NCBI GenBank assembly: GCA_051275005.1
Contig: JBNMOP010000002.1
Location: 1 to 55,357 of the forward strand
Origin: Eutrophobius sp051275005
Lineage (GTDB): Bacteria > Pseudomonadota > Gammaproteobacteria > Eutrophobiales > Eutrophobiaceae
Reading direction: 5' to 3'
DNA: 55,357 nucleotides
The notes below the pieces were generated by a model. The model made no database searches. It was not told the origin of the DNA and was given only the letters and a program-made list of their open reading frames with translations. Position 1 is the stretch's first letter, and each line of letters starts with the position of its first letter. Positions 1 to 8,949 of this stretch are shown in pieces. Position numbers and translations under genes: made by a program.

Positions 1-1092
1 CATAACGTACAATTCAACATGGAAGGCGCCTTAAATTCGCTGGATGGATCATTAGAACAAACAATCGATACCGGCACAGGACCTGTCATTGTAGCGGTCC
101 CTGGGTCAAACTCGCTGGTGGAAGAACTGCGCGGCGATTTTCTGATTAAAGACACATGGTCACTGGGAAAATTTGAACTGGATTATGGTCTGGGTGTAGA
201 GGTGTCCAATCTTGCGCAGAGTGGTGATGATGAAAAGGAACGCAATTTTACTTTTTTTAAACCACATTCTGTCCTGACATATTCTTCCGGACAAGGTGAA
301 CAGACTAAGGTACGGGTAGCCCGGGAAGTTGCCCAATTGAATTTTGACGATTTTATTAGTACCACAGCCTTTGAAGACAATGAACTGTCATTAGGAAATA
401 TAAACCTGAAGCCTGACACCACATGGATCACCGAGGTGAGCCATGAGCGGCGATTTGGTCGACAGAGCGTTATTAAGCTTACTGGGTTTCACCACTGGAT
501 TTCTGATGTACTTGATTTATTGCCGCTCTCTGCCATGGACGAGGCGCCGGGTAATATAGGGGATGGCAGGCGTTGGGGAGTGGAACTGGAAGCTACAATG
601 CCGTTGGATTGGACCGGATTGATGGGTGCAAAACTGGATATTAATTTGCGTTGGCAGGATTCCACTGTAATTGATCCCGTTACCGGGGAAAATCGTGTCT
701 TGTCAGGTCAAGGTGGGGCCAATGCCTACCGTACCCTTGCTGGTGCAAATAAAAATAACAGATATGGGGCCAGGGTGGATTACCGCCAGGATTTGCAGGT
801 ATCGCGTATTGCCTGGGGTTGGACCGTTGCTGAACGGGATAGGCGGCCGTTGTTTAAAGTGAATGAACTGGATATAAGCAATGAAGGATTTGCCATAGAT
901 GCTTTTATTGAAACGACCCGGTGGCAAGGTTTGAAGGTCAGATTGGCGGGCGATAATTTACTGAATTTTAGTTCTTTGCGATACCGTACTTTTTATACCG
1001 GTCTTCGAGATCTGACGCCGGTAGAATCTCAGGAATTCAGGGATAGACGTAATGGTCGCAGGCTTACCCTAACCATTAGTGGTAGCTTTTAA
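1..1092 (+). CDS. TonB-dependent outer-membrane receptor, C-terminal part (5' end outside window)
   Basis: The reading frame is open from the first base and encodes the last 363 residues of an outer-membrane receptor. It aligns throughout with the C-terminal half of the 715-residue receptor at 46775-48922: both share blocks such as VSHERRFG, FHHWI.DVLDLLPL, EAPGNIG.GRRWG and LRWQDST or ARWQDST. The alternating hydrophobic and polar pattern and the terminal Phe (GSF) are typical of beta-barrel strands and the C-terminal signature recognised by the BAM machinery. The plug and signal peptide must lie upstream of the window. It precedes the split amidohydrolase, just as the 46775 receptor precedes an unsplit amidohydrolase, so the two loci look like duplicated uptake-plus-hydrolase modules. 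The imported substrate is unknown. Confidence 0.85.
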   Translation, partial: HNVQFNMEGALNSLDGSLEQTIDTGTGPVIVAVPGSNSLVEELRGDFLIKDTWSLGKFELDYGLGVEVSNLAQSGDDEKERNFTFFKPHSVLTYSSGQGEQTKVRVAREVAQLNFDDFISTTAFEDNELSLGNINLKPDTTWITEVSHERRFGRQSVIKLTGFHHWISDVLDLLPLSAMDEAPGNIGDGRRWGVELEATMPLDWTGLMGAKLDINLRWQDSTVIDPVTGENRVLSGQGGANAYRTLAGANKNNRYGARVDYRQDLQVSRIAWGWTVAERDRRPLFKVNELDISNEGFAIDAFIETTRWQGLKVRLAGDNLLNFSSLRYRTFYTGLRDLTPVESQEFRDRRNGRRLTLTISGSF

Positions 1093-1396
1093 TTAGAAGA
1101 AATTCGTACCAGGCATTATCCATAGCTTATTTTAGAAAAAAATTATTGTTCCTGAGAGGTGGGTTTCTTACAATACTCCCATAATGTCGAAATTTGCACT
1201 GTTTGTGAAAGTTCCAGAGCATTGATTGACATATTCACGTATTGGTCACAGACTATGGACATAAAAAGGGGGGGCTAGATAGCCTAGGGAAATCAGTTAC
1301 CCTCATCGTGTATTTAGTGTATTCAGCCATATACAGATGCCCCCTGCTTAAAAACTCATATGCTTTAGATAAACTTGATAAATTGGAGAGAGTGAA
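1093..1396 (+). other. Intergenic region upstream of the split amidohydrolase operon
   Basis: These 304 bases hold no convincing gene. A TTGACA hexamer near 1227 could be a -35 element, but I see no good -10 box at the expected spacing, so I do not call a promoter. A short inverted repeat, GGCTA-GA-TAGCC, lies near 1271-1282. No clear rho-independent terminator follows the receptor gene. The Shine-Dalgarno GGAGAG lies just before the ATG at 1397. Confidence 0.4.
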
Positions 1397-2155
1397 ATGA
1401 AACATCGTCATTTATTTACATGTTTTAGACTAATCGGTTTAAGTCTGGTTATGGCCCTGGTGGGTAATAATGTAATAGCCCAAACTTACCCTTCAGAAGT
1501 TATGCGTTTCGCTGATTCTGTTTATGTGAATGCCACCATTGTCACCCTGGATGATCACGAAATGAATTCCAATCCAGGGACTATAGTCCAGGCAATGGCT
1601 ATCCGAGATGAGATGATAATGGCCCTGGGATCCACTGATGAGATGATGCGTATGGCTGGACCAGATACTGAAATTATAGACTTGCAGGGTAAGACAGTAC
1701 TGCCAGGAATTGTGGAAAGCCATGTACATCCTATGGGTGCAGCAGAGAGAAATGCCAGGGAGATTTATAACTTACGTAATTCCCCGGAAGGATATGCCCT
1801 GGATATGGATGTTGCTGCGTCCTCTGATGAAACCATGGCGAATGTGGCCGAGGCCATGCAATTATTGTTATCAATTGTTCAACCTGGTCCGGATGAGTGG
1901 ATCAATATCTCCATCGTGCATAATCCTGAACTTGGTTTTGCAACACCAGCGGATGTATCTACCCTGATGAGCGCACCCAGATTAGTTGATGTGCAAATAA
2001 CCAAGGAAGATTTATCGGAAATCGTGCCTAACTATCCATTTGTTTTGTCCAGTGCAACATCAATATTGAGCGCCCCTGAAAAGAACGTTTGGTATCACAT
2101 TACAGTCGGTCCTAATGGACAGCCTGTGGAAGAAAAGGTTATCGATTTACCATAG
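1397..2155 (+). CDS. N-terminal half of a split secreted amidohydrolase (YtcJ/Amidohydro_3-like)
   Basis: This 252-residue protein has a Sec signal peptide (cleavage near residue 28, after VIA) and then the beta-sandwich start and first barrel strand of a YtcJ-like amidohydrolase. The metal-binding H-V-H is at residues 109-111 in a GIVESHVHP context. It aligns with residues 1 to about 235 of the unsplit 696-residue homologue at 49094 (shared TIVTLDDH, NPGTI and VIDL or IIDL blocks) and then stops at a TAG. It has no later metal ligands, so on its own it cannot form a complete amidohydrolase site. The C-terminal half follows after 7 bases with its own start. Start choice: ATG preceded by GGAGAG. 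A recent nonsense or frameshift mutation is unlikely because the downstream half has its own signal peptide and is conserved in four copies. Whether the halves assemble is inference. Confidence 0.85.
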   Translation: MKHRHLFTCFRLIGLSLVMALVGNNVIAQTYPSEVMRFADSVYVNATIVTLDDHEMNSNPGTIVQAMAIRDEMIMALGSTDEMMRMAGPDTEIIDLQGKTVLPGIVESHVHPMGAAERNAREIYNLRNSPEGYALDMDVAASSDETMANVAEAMQLLLSIVQPGPDEWINISIVHNPELGFATPADVSTLMSAPRLVDVQITKEDLSEIVPNYPFVLSSATSILSAPEKNVWYHITVGPNGQPVEEKVIDLP

Positions 2156-2162
2156 GAGAGTA

Positions 2163-3569
2163 ATGATGAAGACTGCAAATCAATTTAGTGTGAGAGTCTT
2201 TACCTTATTGCTTGGTATTATTTTGCTAAGTACTACTGTCCAGGCCAGTCACAGGGCGCTTCTCTTTAATGAGGCGGCGTTCGACAAGGTCCTTGAGATG
2301 TGGCCGGATTATGTCCAATCTGTTAATAACCAGGCTCGAGGCATGGATAACCCGGGGCAGCGGGGACTCATTACCCAGAGTCCACTGCGTTCCCATTTGG
2401 GTCAATTGTTAAGAGAGCAACCCACCCCTGCCCAGTATGGCGATGGTTTTAAGAAACTGATTAATGAAGTCTATCTAACCGGTGGTATGACGACCTTTGG
2501 TTCCCGGGTCAATACCAATTCCCAGATCAGTGCCTATCATTATATGTTACGTAAAGATGGTCGTCTGCCCATACGACATGCCTATGCCTATGACTTGGCT
2601 AGGCAGGCTATTCCTACGGCTGCGGCCTCTGGTTTGAATGAATACAGCGGGGCAATGTGGGACACCATCGAGGCGAATCCCTGGCTCTGGTTGCATGGTA
2701 TGGCCAGTGAAGGCGATTGGGACGCACCCAATCGCGGTTGTCTACAGGATGATTTGGCAGTTAAACCAGGGGTTGATGAAAGGAAAATAAAAGAGATCAT
2801 AGAAATCTGTCCCGATTTTAATGCCGCCACTGTACAGTCATTGATGCGCGGCATACGTGCCGGCTGGCGCTTTGCTGGCGTGCACGGTGTAGGCAGTCAT
2901 GCCATTCGCTTGTTTGTCCAGAATCTGGAAGGACATATGAAGGCCAATCCCAAAGTTCTGACCCTGGATTATGTTCGCAAATCCCGCCACGGCTTTGCCC
3001 ATGGCACCATGACCGGTGCAGTGCCTGACGTAGTGGAGAGTATGCTCAAGTACAATCTGTACTTACCGATTAACTTGCGTCGTGCCCTGGCAGTCGAACC
3101 TGATAATTGCCGTGGAAATTATGTGGAGGCCTGTTTTAAATTCATAGGTCCTGTGAAGACCCTGCTGGATCAAGGTGTGAAGGTGGTGGGTGAATTTGAA
3201 ATCGGTAACCCAAACCCAGAGACCTACTATGACATTCTAGACGTCTATGTTAATCGCGAATTGGAAAAAGGTGCGGGGACAGAGGCTACTGCACCTGAAA
3301 GGTATGGTGACGGTGAGCTGTTTAATCCTGAAGAAGGTGTGGATCGCGTGGTAGCCCTAAAGTTGTTTACCTACCGCTCGGCAGAATTTCTCTATGCAGA
3401 GTCCAAAATTGGCAGTCTTGAAGTGGGTAAGCTTGCTGACTTCGTGGTCACTGACAAGCCCTATTTATCCGGACCCGACAGAGAAATCCGTGATAACAAG
3501 ACGATATTGACCGTGCTCGCGGGAGAGAGGCGTTACCAGGATCCGGACTATAAACCGGTGGTCCGCTAA
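2163..3569 (+). CDS. C-terminal half of split amidohydrolase, copy 1
   Basis: This 468-residue protein begins with its own signal peptide (hydrophobic segment at about residues 10-26, VQA cleavage site) and then matches residues from about 270 to the end of the unsplit homologue at 49094. Shared blocks include FGSRV, SAYHY.LRK.GRLPIRHAY, SEG.WD.P, AG.HGVGSH, AHGTM and IGSLEVGK.ADF. Likely metal or catalytic histidines are H241 and H246 (GVHGVGSH) and H276 and H280 (RHGFAHGT). It lacks the N-terminal HxH. The start is placed at the ATG pair at 2163/2166 behind TAGGAGAG. An in-frame ATG at 2115 overlaps the N-half gene and has no good ribosome-binding site. The tight spacing to 2155 implies co-translation with the N-half. 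The most likely role is as the partner subunit that completes the N-half active site in the periplasm (inference). Confidence 0.85.
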   Translation: MMKTANQFSVRVFTLLLGIILLSTTVQASHRALLFNEAAFDKVLEMWPDYVQSVNNQARGMDNPGQRGLITQSPLRSHLGQLLREQPTPAQYGDGFKKLINEVYLTGGMTTFGSRVNTNSQISAYHYMLRKDGRLPIRHAYAYDLARQAIPTAAASGLNEYSGAMWDTIEANPWLWLHGMASEGDWDAPNRGCLQDDLAVKPGVDERKIKEIIEICPDFNAATVQSLMRGIRAGWRFAGVHGVGSHAIRLFVQNLEGHMKANPKVLTLDYVRKSRHGFAHGTMTGAVPDVVESMLKYNLYLPINLRRALAVEPDNCRGNYVEACFKFIGPVKTLLDQGVKVVGEFEIGNPNPETYYDILDVYVNRELEKGAGTEATAPERYGDGELFNPEEGVDRVVALKLFTYRSAEFLYAESKIGSLEVGKLADFVVTDKPYLSGPDREIRDNKTILTVLAGERRYQDPDYKPVVR

Positions 3570-3611
3570 GATTATCCGATTGATATAAAAATTTTGAAAC
3601 AGGTGATTAAG

Positions 3612-5015
3612 ATGGTGATAGTGAAACAACTTCGTGGACAATTATGTATGGCCTTACTAGGCGTGCTGGTATTAAGTGTGCCCGCCCAGGCTGCCCACCG
3701 CGTACTTCTTTTTAACGAAAATGCCATGGACAAGGTCCTGGAGATGTGGCCGGACTATGTTGAGTCCGTCAATAATCAGGCACGGGGAATGGAGAATGCC
3801 GGTGCACGCGGTGCGATAAACCAGGCCCCGCTCCGGGCACATCTGGGTCAATTGTTGCGAGAGCAACCGACACCGGCACAATTTGGTGATGGTTTTAAAA
3901 AGCTAATGAAAGACCACTTTCTTCCCGCAGGCCGAACGACTTTTGGTTCCCGCGTCAATACTAATGCCCAGGTCAGCGCTTACCATTACATGTTGCGTGA
4001 GGACGGTCGATTCCCGGTGAGGCATGCCTTTAGTCTAGACCTGGCACGCCAGGCCATTCCCGAGTCCGCGGCCGCCGGATTTTATGAGCACAGAGGGGCT
4101 ATGTGGAATACCATTGAAGCGAATCACTGGCTCTGGCTGCACGGCATGAGTGCCGAGGGAGATTGGGATGCCCCAAATCGCGCTTGTATGGGTGACGACC
4201 TTGCGGTCAAGGCAGGTGTGGAAGTACGACAGGTCAAAGAGATAATTGAGATTTGTCCTGATTTTAATGCACCAACAGTACAAGCCTTAATGAGGGGCGT
4301 ACGTGCCGGCTGGCGCTTTGCCGGGGTTCATGGCAACGGCAGTCATGCCATTCGTCTTTTTGTACAAAAACTGGAAGAACATATGATGGCCAACCCCAAG
4401 GTCATGACCTTGGATTTTGTTAGGGAAGCGCGACATGGCTTTGCCCACGGAACACTGGTGGGCGCGGTGCCGGAAGTGGTTGAGTCTATCCTAAAATATA
4501 ACCTCTACATACCCATCGATGCTGCGCGATCCATGACCATCGAGGCAGATGGTTGCCGTCAAAACTATGTTGAGGCTTGTATAGGTTTTATGGCCCCCAT
4601 AAAGACCTTGCTGGATCAAGGAGTCAAGGTAGTAGGAGAGGCAGAGGTGGTTGAGACCAACCCTGAGACCTACTTCAATCGGCTTGATGTTTATGTTAAC
4701 CGAGAGGTTACACATGTAGGTGGTCACGACTATGGTCCTCCAGATGATCCTAAGGATGGTAGTATTTATAGCCTCGATGAAGGTGTTGATCGGGTGGTTG
4801 CCCTGAAACTTTTTACCCACAGATCATCTGAATTTTTGTATGCAGAAACCAAGGTGGGTAGTCTGGAGGTGGGTAAGATGGCTGATTTCATCGTCAGTGA
4901 TAAGCCCTATCTATCAGGGCCGGATAGAGAAATTCGCGATAACAAGGTAGTTATGACGGTACTTGCCGGAAAGACAGAATACAAAGACCCGGACTATAAG
5001 CCGGTTACTCGTTAA
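3612..5015 (+). CDS. C-terminal half of split amidohydrolase, copy 2
   Basis: This 467-residue secreted paralogue of the 2163 product has a signal peptide ending in VPAQA at about residue 27, and the mature protein starts AHRVLLFNE. It conserves all major blocks of copy 1, including GVHGNGSHAIR, RHGFAHGTLVG and KVGSLEVGKMADF. It differs most in the segment after VVGE, where the sequence and length of the loop change (roughly 4630-4785). The start chosen is the ATG at 3612, preceded by AGGTGA. An in-frame TTG at 3594 is less likely. The gene follows copy 1 after 42 bases, so probably belongs to the same transcript. No N-terminal half accompanies it. It could share the single N-half at 1397 or have a function without it. 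Confidence 0.82.
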   Translation: MVIVKQLRGQLCMALLGVLVLSVPAQAAHRVLLFNENAMDKVLEMWPDYVESVNNQARGMENAGARGAINQAPLRAHLGQLLREQPTPAQFGDGFKKLMKDHFLPAGRTTFGSRVNTNAQVSAYHYMLREDGRFPVRHAFSLDLARQAIPESAAAGFYEHRGAMWNTIEANHWLWLHGMSAEGDWDAPNRACMGDDLAVKAGVEVRQVKEIIEICPDFNAPTVQALMRGVRAGWRFAGVHGNGSHAIRLFVQKLEEHMMANPKVMTLDFVREARHGFAHGTLVGAVPEVVESILKYNLYIPIDAARSMTIEADGCRQNYVEACIGFMAPIKTLLDQGVKVVGEAEVVETNPETYFNRLDVYVNREVTHVGGHDYGPPDDPKDGSIYSLDEGVDRVVALKLFTHRSSEFLYAETKVGSLEVGKMADFIVSDKPYLSGPDREIRDNKVVMTVLAGKTEYKDPDYKPVTR

Positions 5016-5128
5016 GTCACTCTGAATCTTCCTGTGGTTACGGTAACGAGCTAGCCTGGGTGCTATAACACAGGCCAGTTGGCTGGATGAGTAATAAGAT
5101 TCCCAGAGAATTAAATAGGAGAATAGTG

Positions 5129-6532
5129 ATGAGGGAACTAAGGCAGTTACATCTGATTATCTGGCTTACGTTTGTTTCGCTATGTTCGGTAAGTGTAACC
5201 GTCAACGCCGCCCACAGGGCCCTCCTATTTAATCAAAATGCCATGGACAGAGTCCTGGAAATGTGGCCTGATTTCGTCGAAGCCACCAACAACCAGGGCA
5301 GAGGTCTGGATACGCCTGGCGAGAGGGCGCTTATATTAACCAGCCCATTACGAGAACATTTCGGTCAACTACTGCGGGAGCAGCCAACCCCCGCGCAGTT
5401 CGGTGATGGCTTCAAGATACTGGTCCGAGACCATTATGCCCCCTCCGGTATTTCAACCTTTGCCACCCGGCTCAATACCGCTGATCAGATCAGTGCCTTT
5501 CATTATATGTTGCGTCAGGATGGTCGCCTGCCGGTACGACTTGGTTATAGTAATGACCTTGCGCGACAGGCCATTTCTTCTATCGCTGCAGCCGGACTGT
5601 ATGAATACAGTGGGGTAATGTGGGACACCATCGAGGCAAACCCCTGGTTATGGTTGCATGGTATGAGCAGTGAGGGGGAATGGGATGCACCCAACCGTGG
5701 TTGCATGGGGGACGACCTGCCTGCAAAGGCCGGGGTAGACGCACGCAAGGTCAAGGAGGTTATTGAAATCTGCCCTTCTTTTGGTGAGCCAGCCGTAGAG
5801 TCCTTGATGCGTGGAGTTCGATCCGGTTGGCGTTTTGCCGGTGTGCATGCCATAGGCAGTCATGCCATCCGTATATTTGTACAAAAGTTGGAAGAGCATA
5901 TGAAGGCAAATCCAAGGATTCTTACTCTGGATTATGTGCGCAAATCACGGCACGGGTTTGCCCACGGCACCTTGACTGGTGCAGTGCCTGATGTGGTTGA
6001 GAGTATGTTGAAATATAATCTTTTTTTGCCAATTAATGTCCGCCGATCATTGGCCATCGAACCTCAGAATATTCAACAGAATTATGGTGAAGCAGGTTGG
6101 AAATTTTTGGCACCAATCAAGACACTAATCGATGCAGGCGCGAATGTAGTCGGAGAAGGCTTGATAGGTGAAGCTACGCCTGAGACCTATTTTGATATTT
6201 TTGATGTTCATGTAAACCGAGAGATTTCCCCTGGCGAAGATGAAAACAGGATGCCCACAGAAAAATATGGCGATGGCATTGTTTATGTCCCTGAAGAAGG
6301 TGTGGATCGAGTAGTTGCTCTTAAACTGTTTACTTACCGTTCTGCAGAATTTTTATTTGCAGAATCAAAAGTAGGGAGTCTGGAGGTAGGTAAATATGCT
6401 GATTTTATTGTGACGGATAAACCTTACCTGTCAGGTTCGGATACGCAAATCCGTGACAACAAGGTGGTCATGACAGTAACTGCCGGTGAAAATACATACC
6501 AGGATTCAGAATATAAACCTGTTGTACGTTAA
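5129..6532 (+). CDS. C-terminal half of split amidohydrolase, copy 3
   Basis: This 467-residue paralogue has a signal peptide ending in VNA and a mature start AHRALLFNQ. The conserved ligand blocks are GVHAIGSHAIR and RHGFAHGTLTG, followed by the usual C-terminal KVGSLEVGKYADF strand of the amidohydrolase beta-sandwich. The C-R-x-N-Y-V-E-A-C pattern with paired cysteines seen in copies 1 and 2 is replaced here by IQQNYGEAGW, so a putative disulfide is missing. The start chosen is the ATG at 5129 behind TAGGAGA. An in-frame ATG at 5087 has weaker support. The gap to copy 2 is 113 bases with no clear terminator. The active-site His set is kept, which argues against decay. Confidence 0.82.
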   Translation: MRELRQLHLIIWLTFVSLCSVSVTVNAAHRALLFNQNAMDRVLEMWPDFVEATNNQGRGLDTPGERALILTSPLREHFGQLLREQPTPAQFGDGFKILVRDHYAPSGISTFATRLNTADQISAFHYMLRQDGRLPVRLGYSNDLARQAISSIAAAGLYEYSGVMWDTIEANPWLWLHGMSSEGEWDAPNRGCMGDDLPAKAGVDARKVKEVIEICPSFGEPAVESLMRGVRSGWRFAGVHAIGSHAIRIFVQKLEEHMKANPRILTLDYVRKSRHGFAHGTLTGAVPDVVESMLKYNLFLPINVRRSLAIEPQNIQQNYGEAGWKFLAPIKTLIDAGANVVGEGLIGEATPETYFDIFDVHVNREISPGEDENRMPTEKYGDGIVYVPEEGVDRVVALKLFTYRSAEFLFAESKVGSLEVGKYADFIVTDKPYLSGSDTQIRDNKVVMTVTAGENTYQDSEYKPVVR

Positions 6533-6725
6533 TGTGTCGATCTACTATCAGGTAGTTGGGAGTAAACCCTTACACTTTGACTGTTAGCCCTATAGACATT
6601 TATTGCTCTGCTAAATTTTTACATACCGAATCCAGGGCGAGTAGATAAAGCCGGACATTATTTTTATGACACGCAGTTAGAATGTAGATCAAATACATAT
6701 CGAAACTTAATATAGGGACAACGCA

Positions 6726-8084
6726 ATGAAAATATTCAATCGATTCCTCTCACATTTTTGCATAATCTTGATGGCCATGTTTTTGCTAAACGCATCGGTT
6801 CAGGCCGCCCACCGGGCGATGCTGTTTAACCAGAATGCCATGGACAAGGTACTTGAAATGTGGCCGGACCTGGTTGAATCGGTGAATAATCAGGCGCGAG
6901 GAATGGAGAAAGCGGGTGAACGAGGGATCATCACTCAGTCCCCACTGCGAGCCCACCTTGATCAGCTATTGCGCGAGCAACCAACACCGGCACAATTTGG
7001 TGACGGTTTCAAGATGTTGGTGAAAGAGGAATACGCCCCGAAAGGTATGACGACATTTGGATCTCGGCTCAATACCAGTGACCAGATCAGCGCATATCAC
7101 TATATGCTGCGTGAAGAGGGACGTTTGCCCCTTCGTTTTGCCTATAGTTTGGATTTAGCTCGCCAGGCCATACCGGAAGCCGCTGCCAACGGATTTTATG
7201 AGCACCGAGGGGCCATGTGGGACACCATTGAATCTAATCCCTGGCTATGGCTGCATGGCATGAGCGCTGAAGGAGATTGGGATGCCCCTAATAGAGGTTG
7301 CATGGGTGATGACTTGCCGGTCAAACGAGGGGTAGATGCAAAGCAAGTAAAAGAGGTGCTGGAGATATGTCCGGATTTTAATGCCCCTACTGTGAATGCA
7401 TTGATGCGCGGGGTACGTAGTGGCTGGCGTTTTGCGGGGGTACATTCCATAGGTAGTCACGCAATTCGGTTGTTTGTACAGAAACTTGAAGAACACATGA
7501 GGGCAAACCCAAAGGTACTCACCATGGAATTTGTTCGGGAATCCAGACACGGTTTTGCCCACGGTACTATGACCGGTGCCGTCAAAGATGTGGTTGAGGC
7601 AGCGGTTAAATATAATCTTTTTATCCCCATTGCACTGGGAAGATCGCTGGAGATTGAACCGGACAATTGCCGCCAGAATTATGTCGAAGTCTGTATTAAC
7701 TTCCTTGGCCCCATTAAGACCCTATTGGACGCCGGGGTTAATGTCGTCGGTGAAAGTCATGAACCTACTTATTTTGGTGATATGGATATATTCGTAAACA
7801 GGACCCTCCTGCGTGGCGTACATAAAGGGGAGACATTCGTTCCAGAAGAGAGTGTTGACCGTATAGTGGCCCTCAAACTCTTTACCTTTCGCTCTGCGGA
7901 ATTTCTGTACGCGGAGTCCGGTGTCGGTAGTCTGGAAGTGGGTAAGTATGCTGACTTTATCGTTACTGATAAACCCTTCTTGTCAGGACCTGACCGGGAA
8001 ATACATGATAACAAGGTTGTCCTGAATGTATTAGCGGGTAAAACCATCTACCAGGATCCGGAATACAATCCGGTCAGCCCTTAG
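6726..8084 (+). CDS. C-terminal half of split amidohydrolase, copy 4
   Basis: At 452 residues this is the shortest of the four. It starts with a signal peptide (cleavage after VQA) and a mature end AHRAMLFNQ. GVHSIGSHAIR and RHGFAHGTMTG are intact. The shortening lies in the variable loop after VVGE, where it has ESHEPTYFGD and lacks about 15 residues found in copies 1 to 3. In that respect it resembles the unsplit proteins, which have ETHSAGPPD at the same place. Start: ATG at 6726 with GGGACA upstream. A 193-base gap separates it from copy 3, so it may have its own promoter. Divergence between copies is substantial at the DNA level, so the duplications are not recent. Confidence 0.82.
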   Translation: MKIFNRFLSHFCIILMAMFLLNASVQAAHRAMLFNQNAMDKVLEMWPDLVESVNNQARGMEKAGERGIITQSPLRAHLDQLLREQPTPAQFGDGFKMLVKEEYAPKGMTTFGSRLNTSDQISAYHYMLREEGRLPLRFAYSLDLARQAIPEAAANGFYEHRGAMWDTIESNPWLWLHGMSAEGDWDAPNRGCMGDDLPVKRGVDAKQVKEVLEICPDFNAPTVNALMRGVRSGWRFAGVHSIGSHAIRLFVQKLEEHMRANPKVLTMEFVRESRHGFAHGTMTGAVKDVVEAAVKYNLFIPIALGRSLEIEPDNCRQNYVEVCINFLGPIKTLLDAGVNVVGESHEPTYFGDMDIFVNRTLLRGVHKGETFVPEESVDRIVALKLFTFRSAEFLYAESGVGSLEVGKYADFIVTDKPFLSGPDREIHDNKVVLNVLAGKTIYQDPEYNPVSP

Positions 8085-8228
8085 TAGTTCCTACATATAA
8101 TTTGGGTATAGCATACTAAATGTTAAAGTGTGTTACGCCGTGATGTTTTCAGCTTCACCACATTAAGTTGCAATCTAAACATCACTAACAAATAGATTAT
8201 GCCCCTGCATACGAATTATTAAGTCGCG

Positions 8229-8819
8229 ATGTATAAATTTAATCCATATAAAATAATTATTTATCTGATTTTATTTCAGCATATTTCTTTTATTGGTTAT
8301 ATACAGGCACAATCAGATTTAGATCCTGTGGTTATTAATTTTGGATCAACTCAAATTACACATCGACAGTTTGATAAACAGTTTGAAACAGCTATGGTTT
8401 TTAATGCATTGGAGAATGGAGTGCCTATTAAAAACCAGGATCAGATCTATGTCCTGGAGCATCGATATCTGCAACAGCGTGCGAAAGAGATGGTGTTACT
8501 GGAGATTGCAAGGCAACAGGGAATTACCGTCTCCATTATGGAACTGGATGGATATATGGATGATTTTATGCAAAAACTGGGATTTAGCGGGTATAGCGTA
8601 AAAAACATGCATAAACTAGGTTTTCAGGAAGAACTATCCTTCCGGGCGATCATGCGAGAAAAGAAAACCATACTCCTAATGATATCCCACATTAAAAATG
8701 ACTTGGAACATAATGATAACGCGAAAACAATAGAGGATAAATTTCTGGAACTAATTAAGCAGAGTGGAATTCAGATATTTCCTGAAAACATTGATATTCC
8801 ATTGACCGATTTAAATTAA
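8229..8819 (+). CDS. SurA-like periplasmic chaperone, N-domain only
   Basis: This 196-residue secreted protein (signal peptide to about residue 28, ending YIQAQ) resembles the N-terminal chaperone domain of SurA/PpiC-type peptidyl-prolyl isomerases. It has a short strand with V-I-N-F-G and I-T-H-R-Q-F-D, then helices with the pattern L-x-x-R-x-L-Q-Q-R-x-x-E-M-V-L-L-E-I-A-R-Q-Q-G-I-x-V-S. No parvulin domain follows, whereas full SurA is about 430 residues. It sits directly after the four C-terminal amidohydrolase halves and before a cytochrome c gene. A dedicated role in folding or pairing the split enzyme is an attractive inference. It could equally be a general outer-membrane-protein chaperone or serve another neighbour. 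The family assignment is by pattern only. Confidence 0.6.
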   Translation: MYKFNPYKIIIYLILFQHISFIGYIQAQSDLDPVVINFGSTQITHRQFDKQFETAMVFNALENGVPIKNQDQIYVLEHRYLQQRAKEMVLLEIARQQGITVSIMELDGYMDDFMQKLGFSGYSVKNMHKLGFQEELSFRAIMREKKTILLMISHIKNDLEHNDNAKTIEDKFLELIKQSGIQIFPENIDIPLTDLN

Positions 8820-8949
8820 TCTTACTCACAAGATTGGTGATTATCCTGTATGATTTTATAATTGAATCGTGAAATAAAAGTGTAAGTAGTAGACTCATAA
8901 ATGCGAGAGGAATATCCTCAGTAATATATAATTCTGGTAGGGAGGTTGG

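Noticed and set aside
1227..1255. A sigma70 promoter from the TTGACA at 1227
   Set aside because: No acceptable -10 hexamer is present 16-18 bases downstream.
2115..2162. Longer N-terminus for C-half copy 1 starting at 2115
   Set aside because: It would overlap the N-half gene and put a charged extension before a normal signal peptide. TAGGAGAG points to the ATG at 2163/2166.
1397..3569. Reading the split amidohydrolase as a pseudogene broken by a frameshift or nonsense mutation
   Set aside because: The second part has its own ribosome-binding site and signal peptide and is conserved in three more copies. The joint is not a simple frame change of the unsplit sequence.
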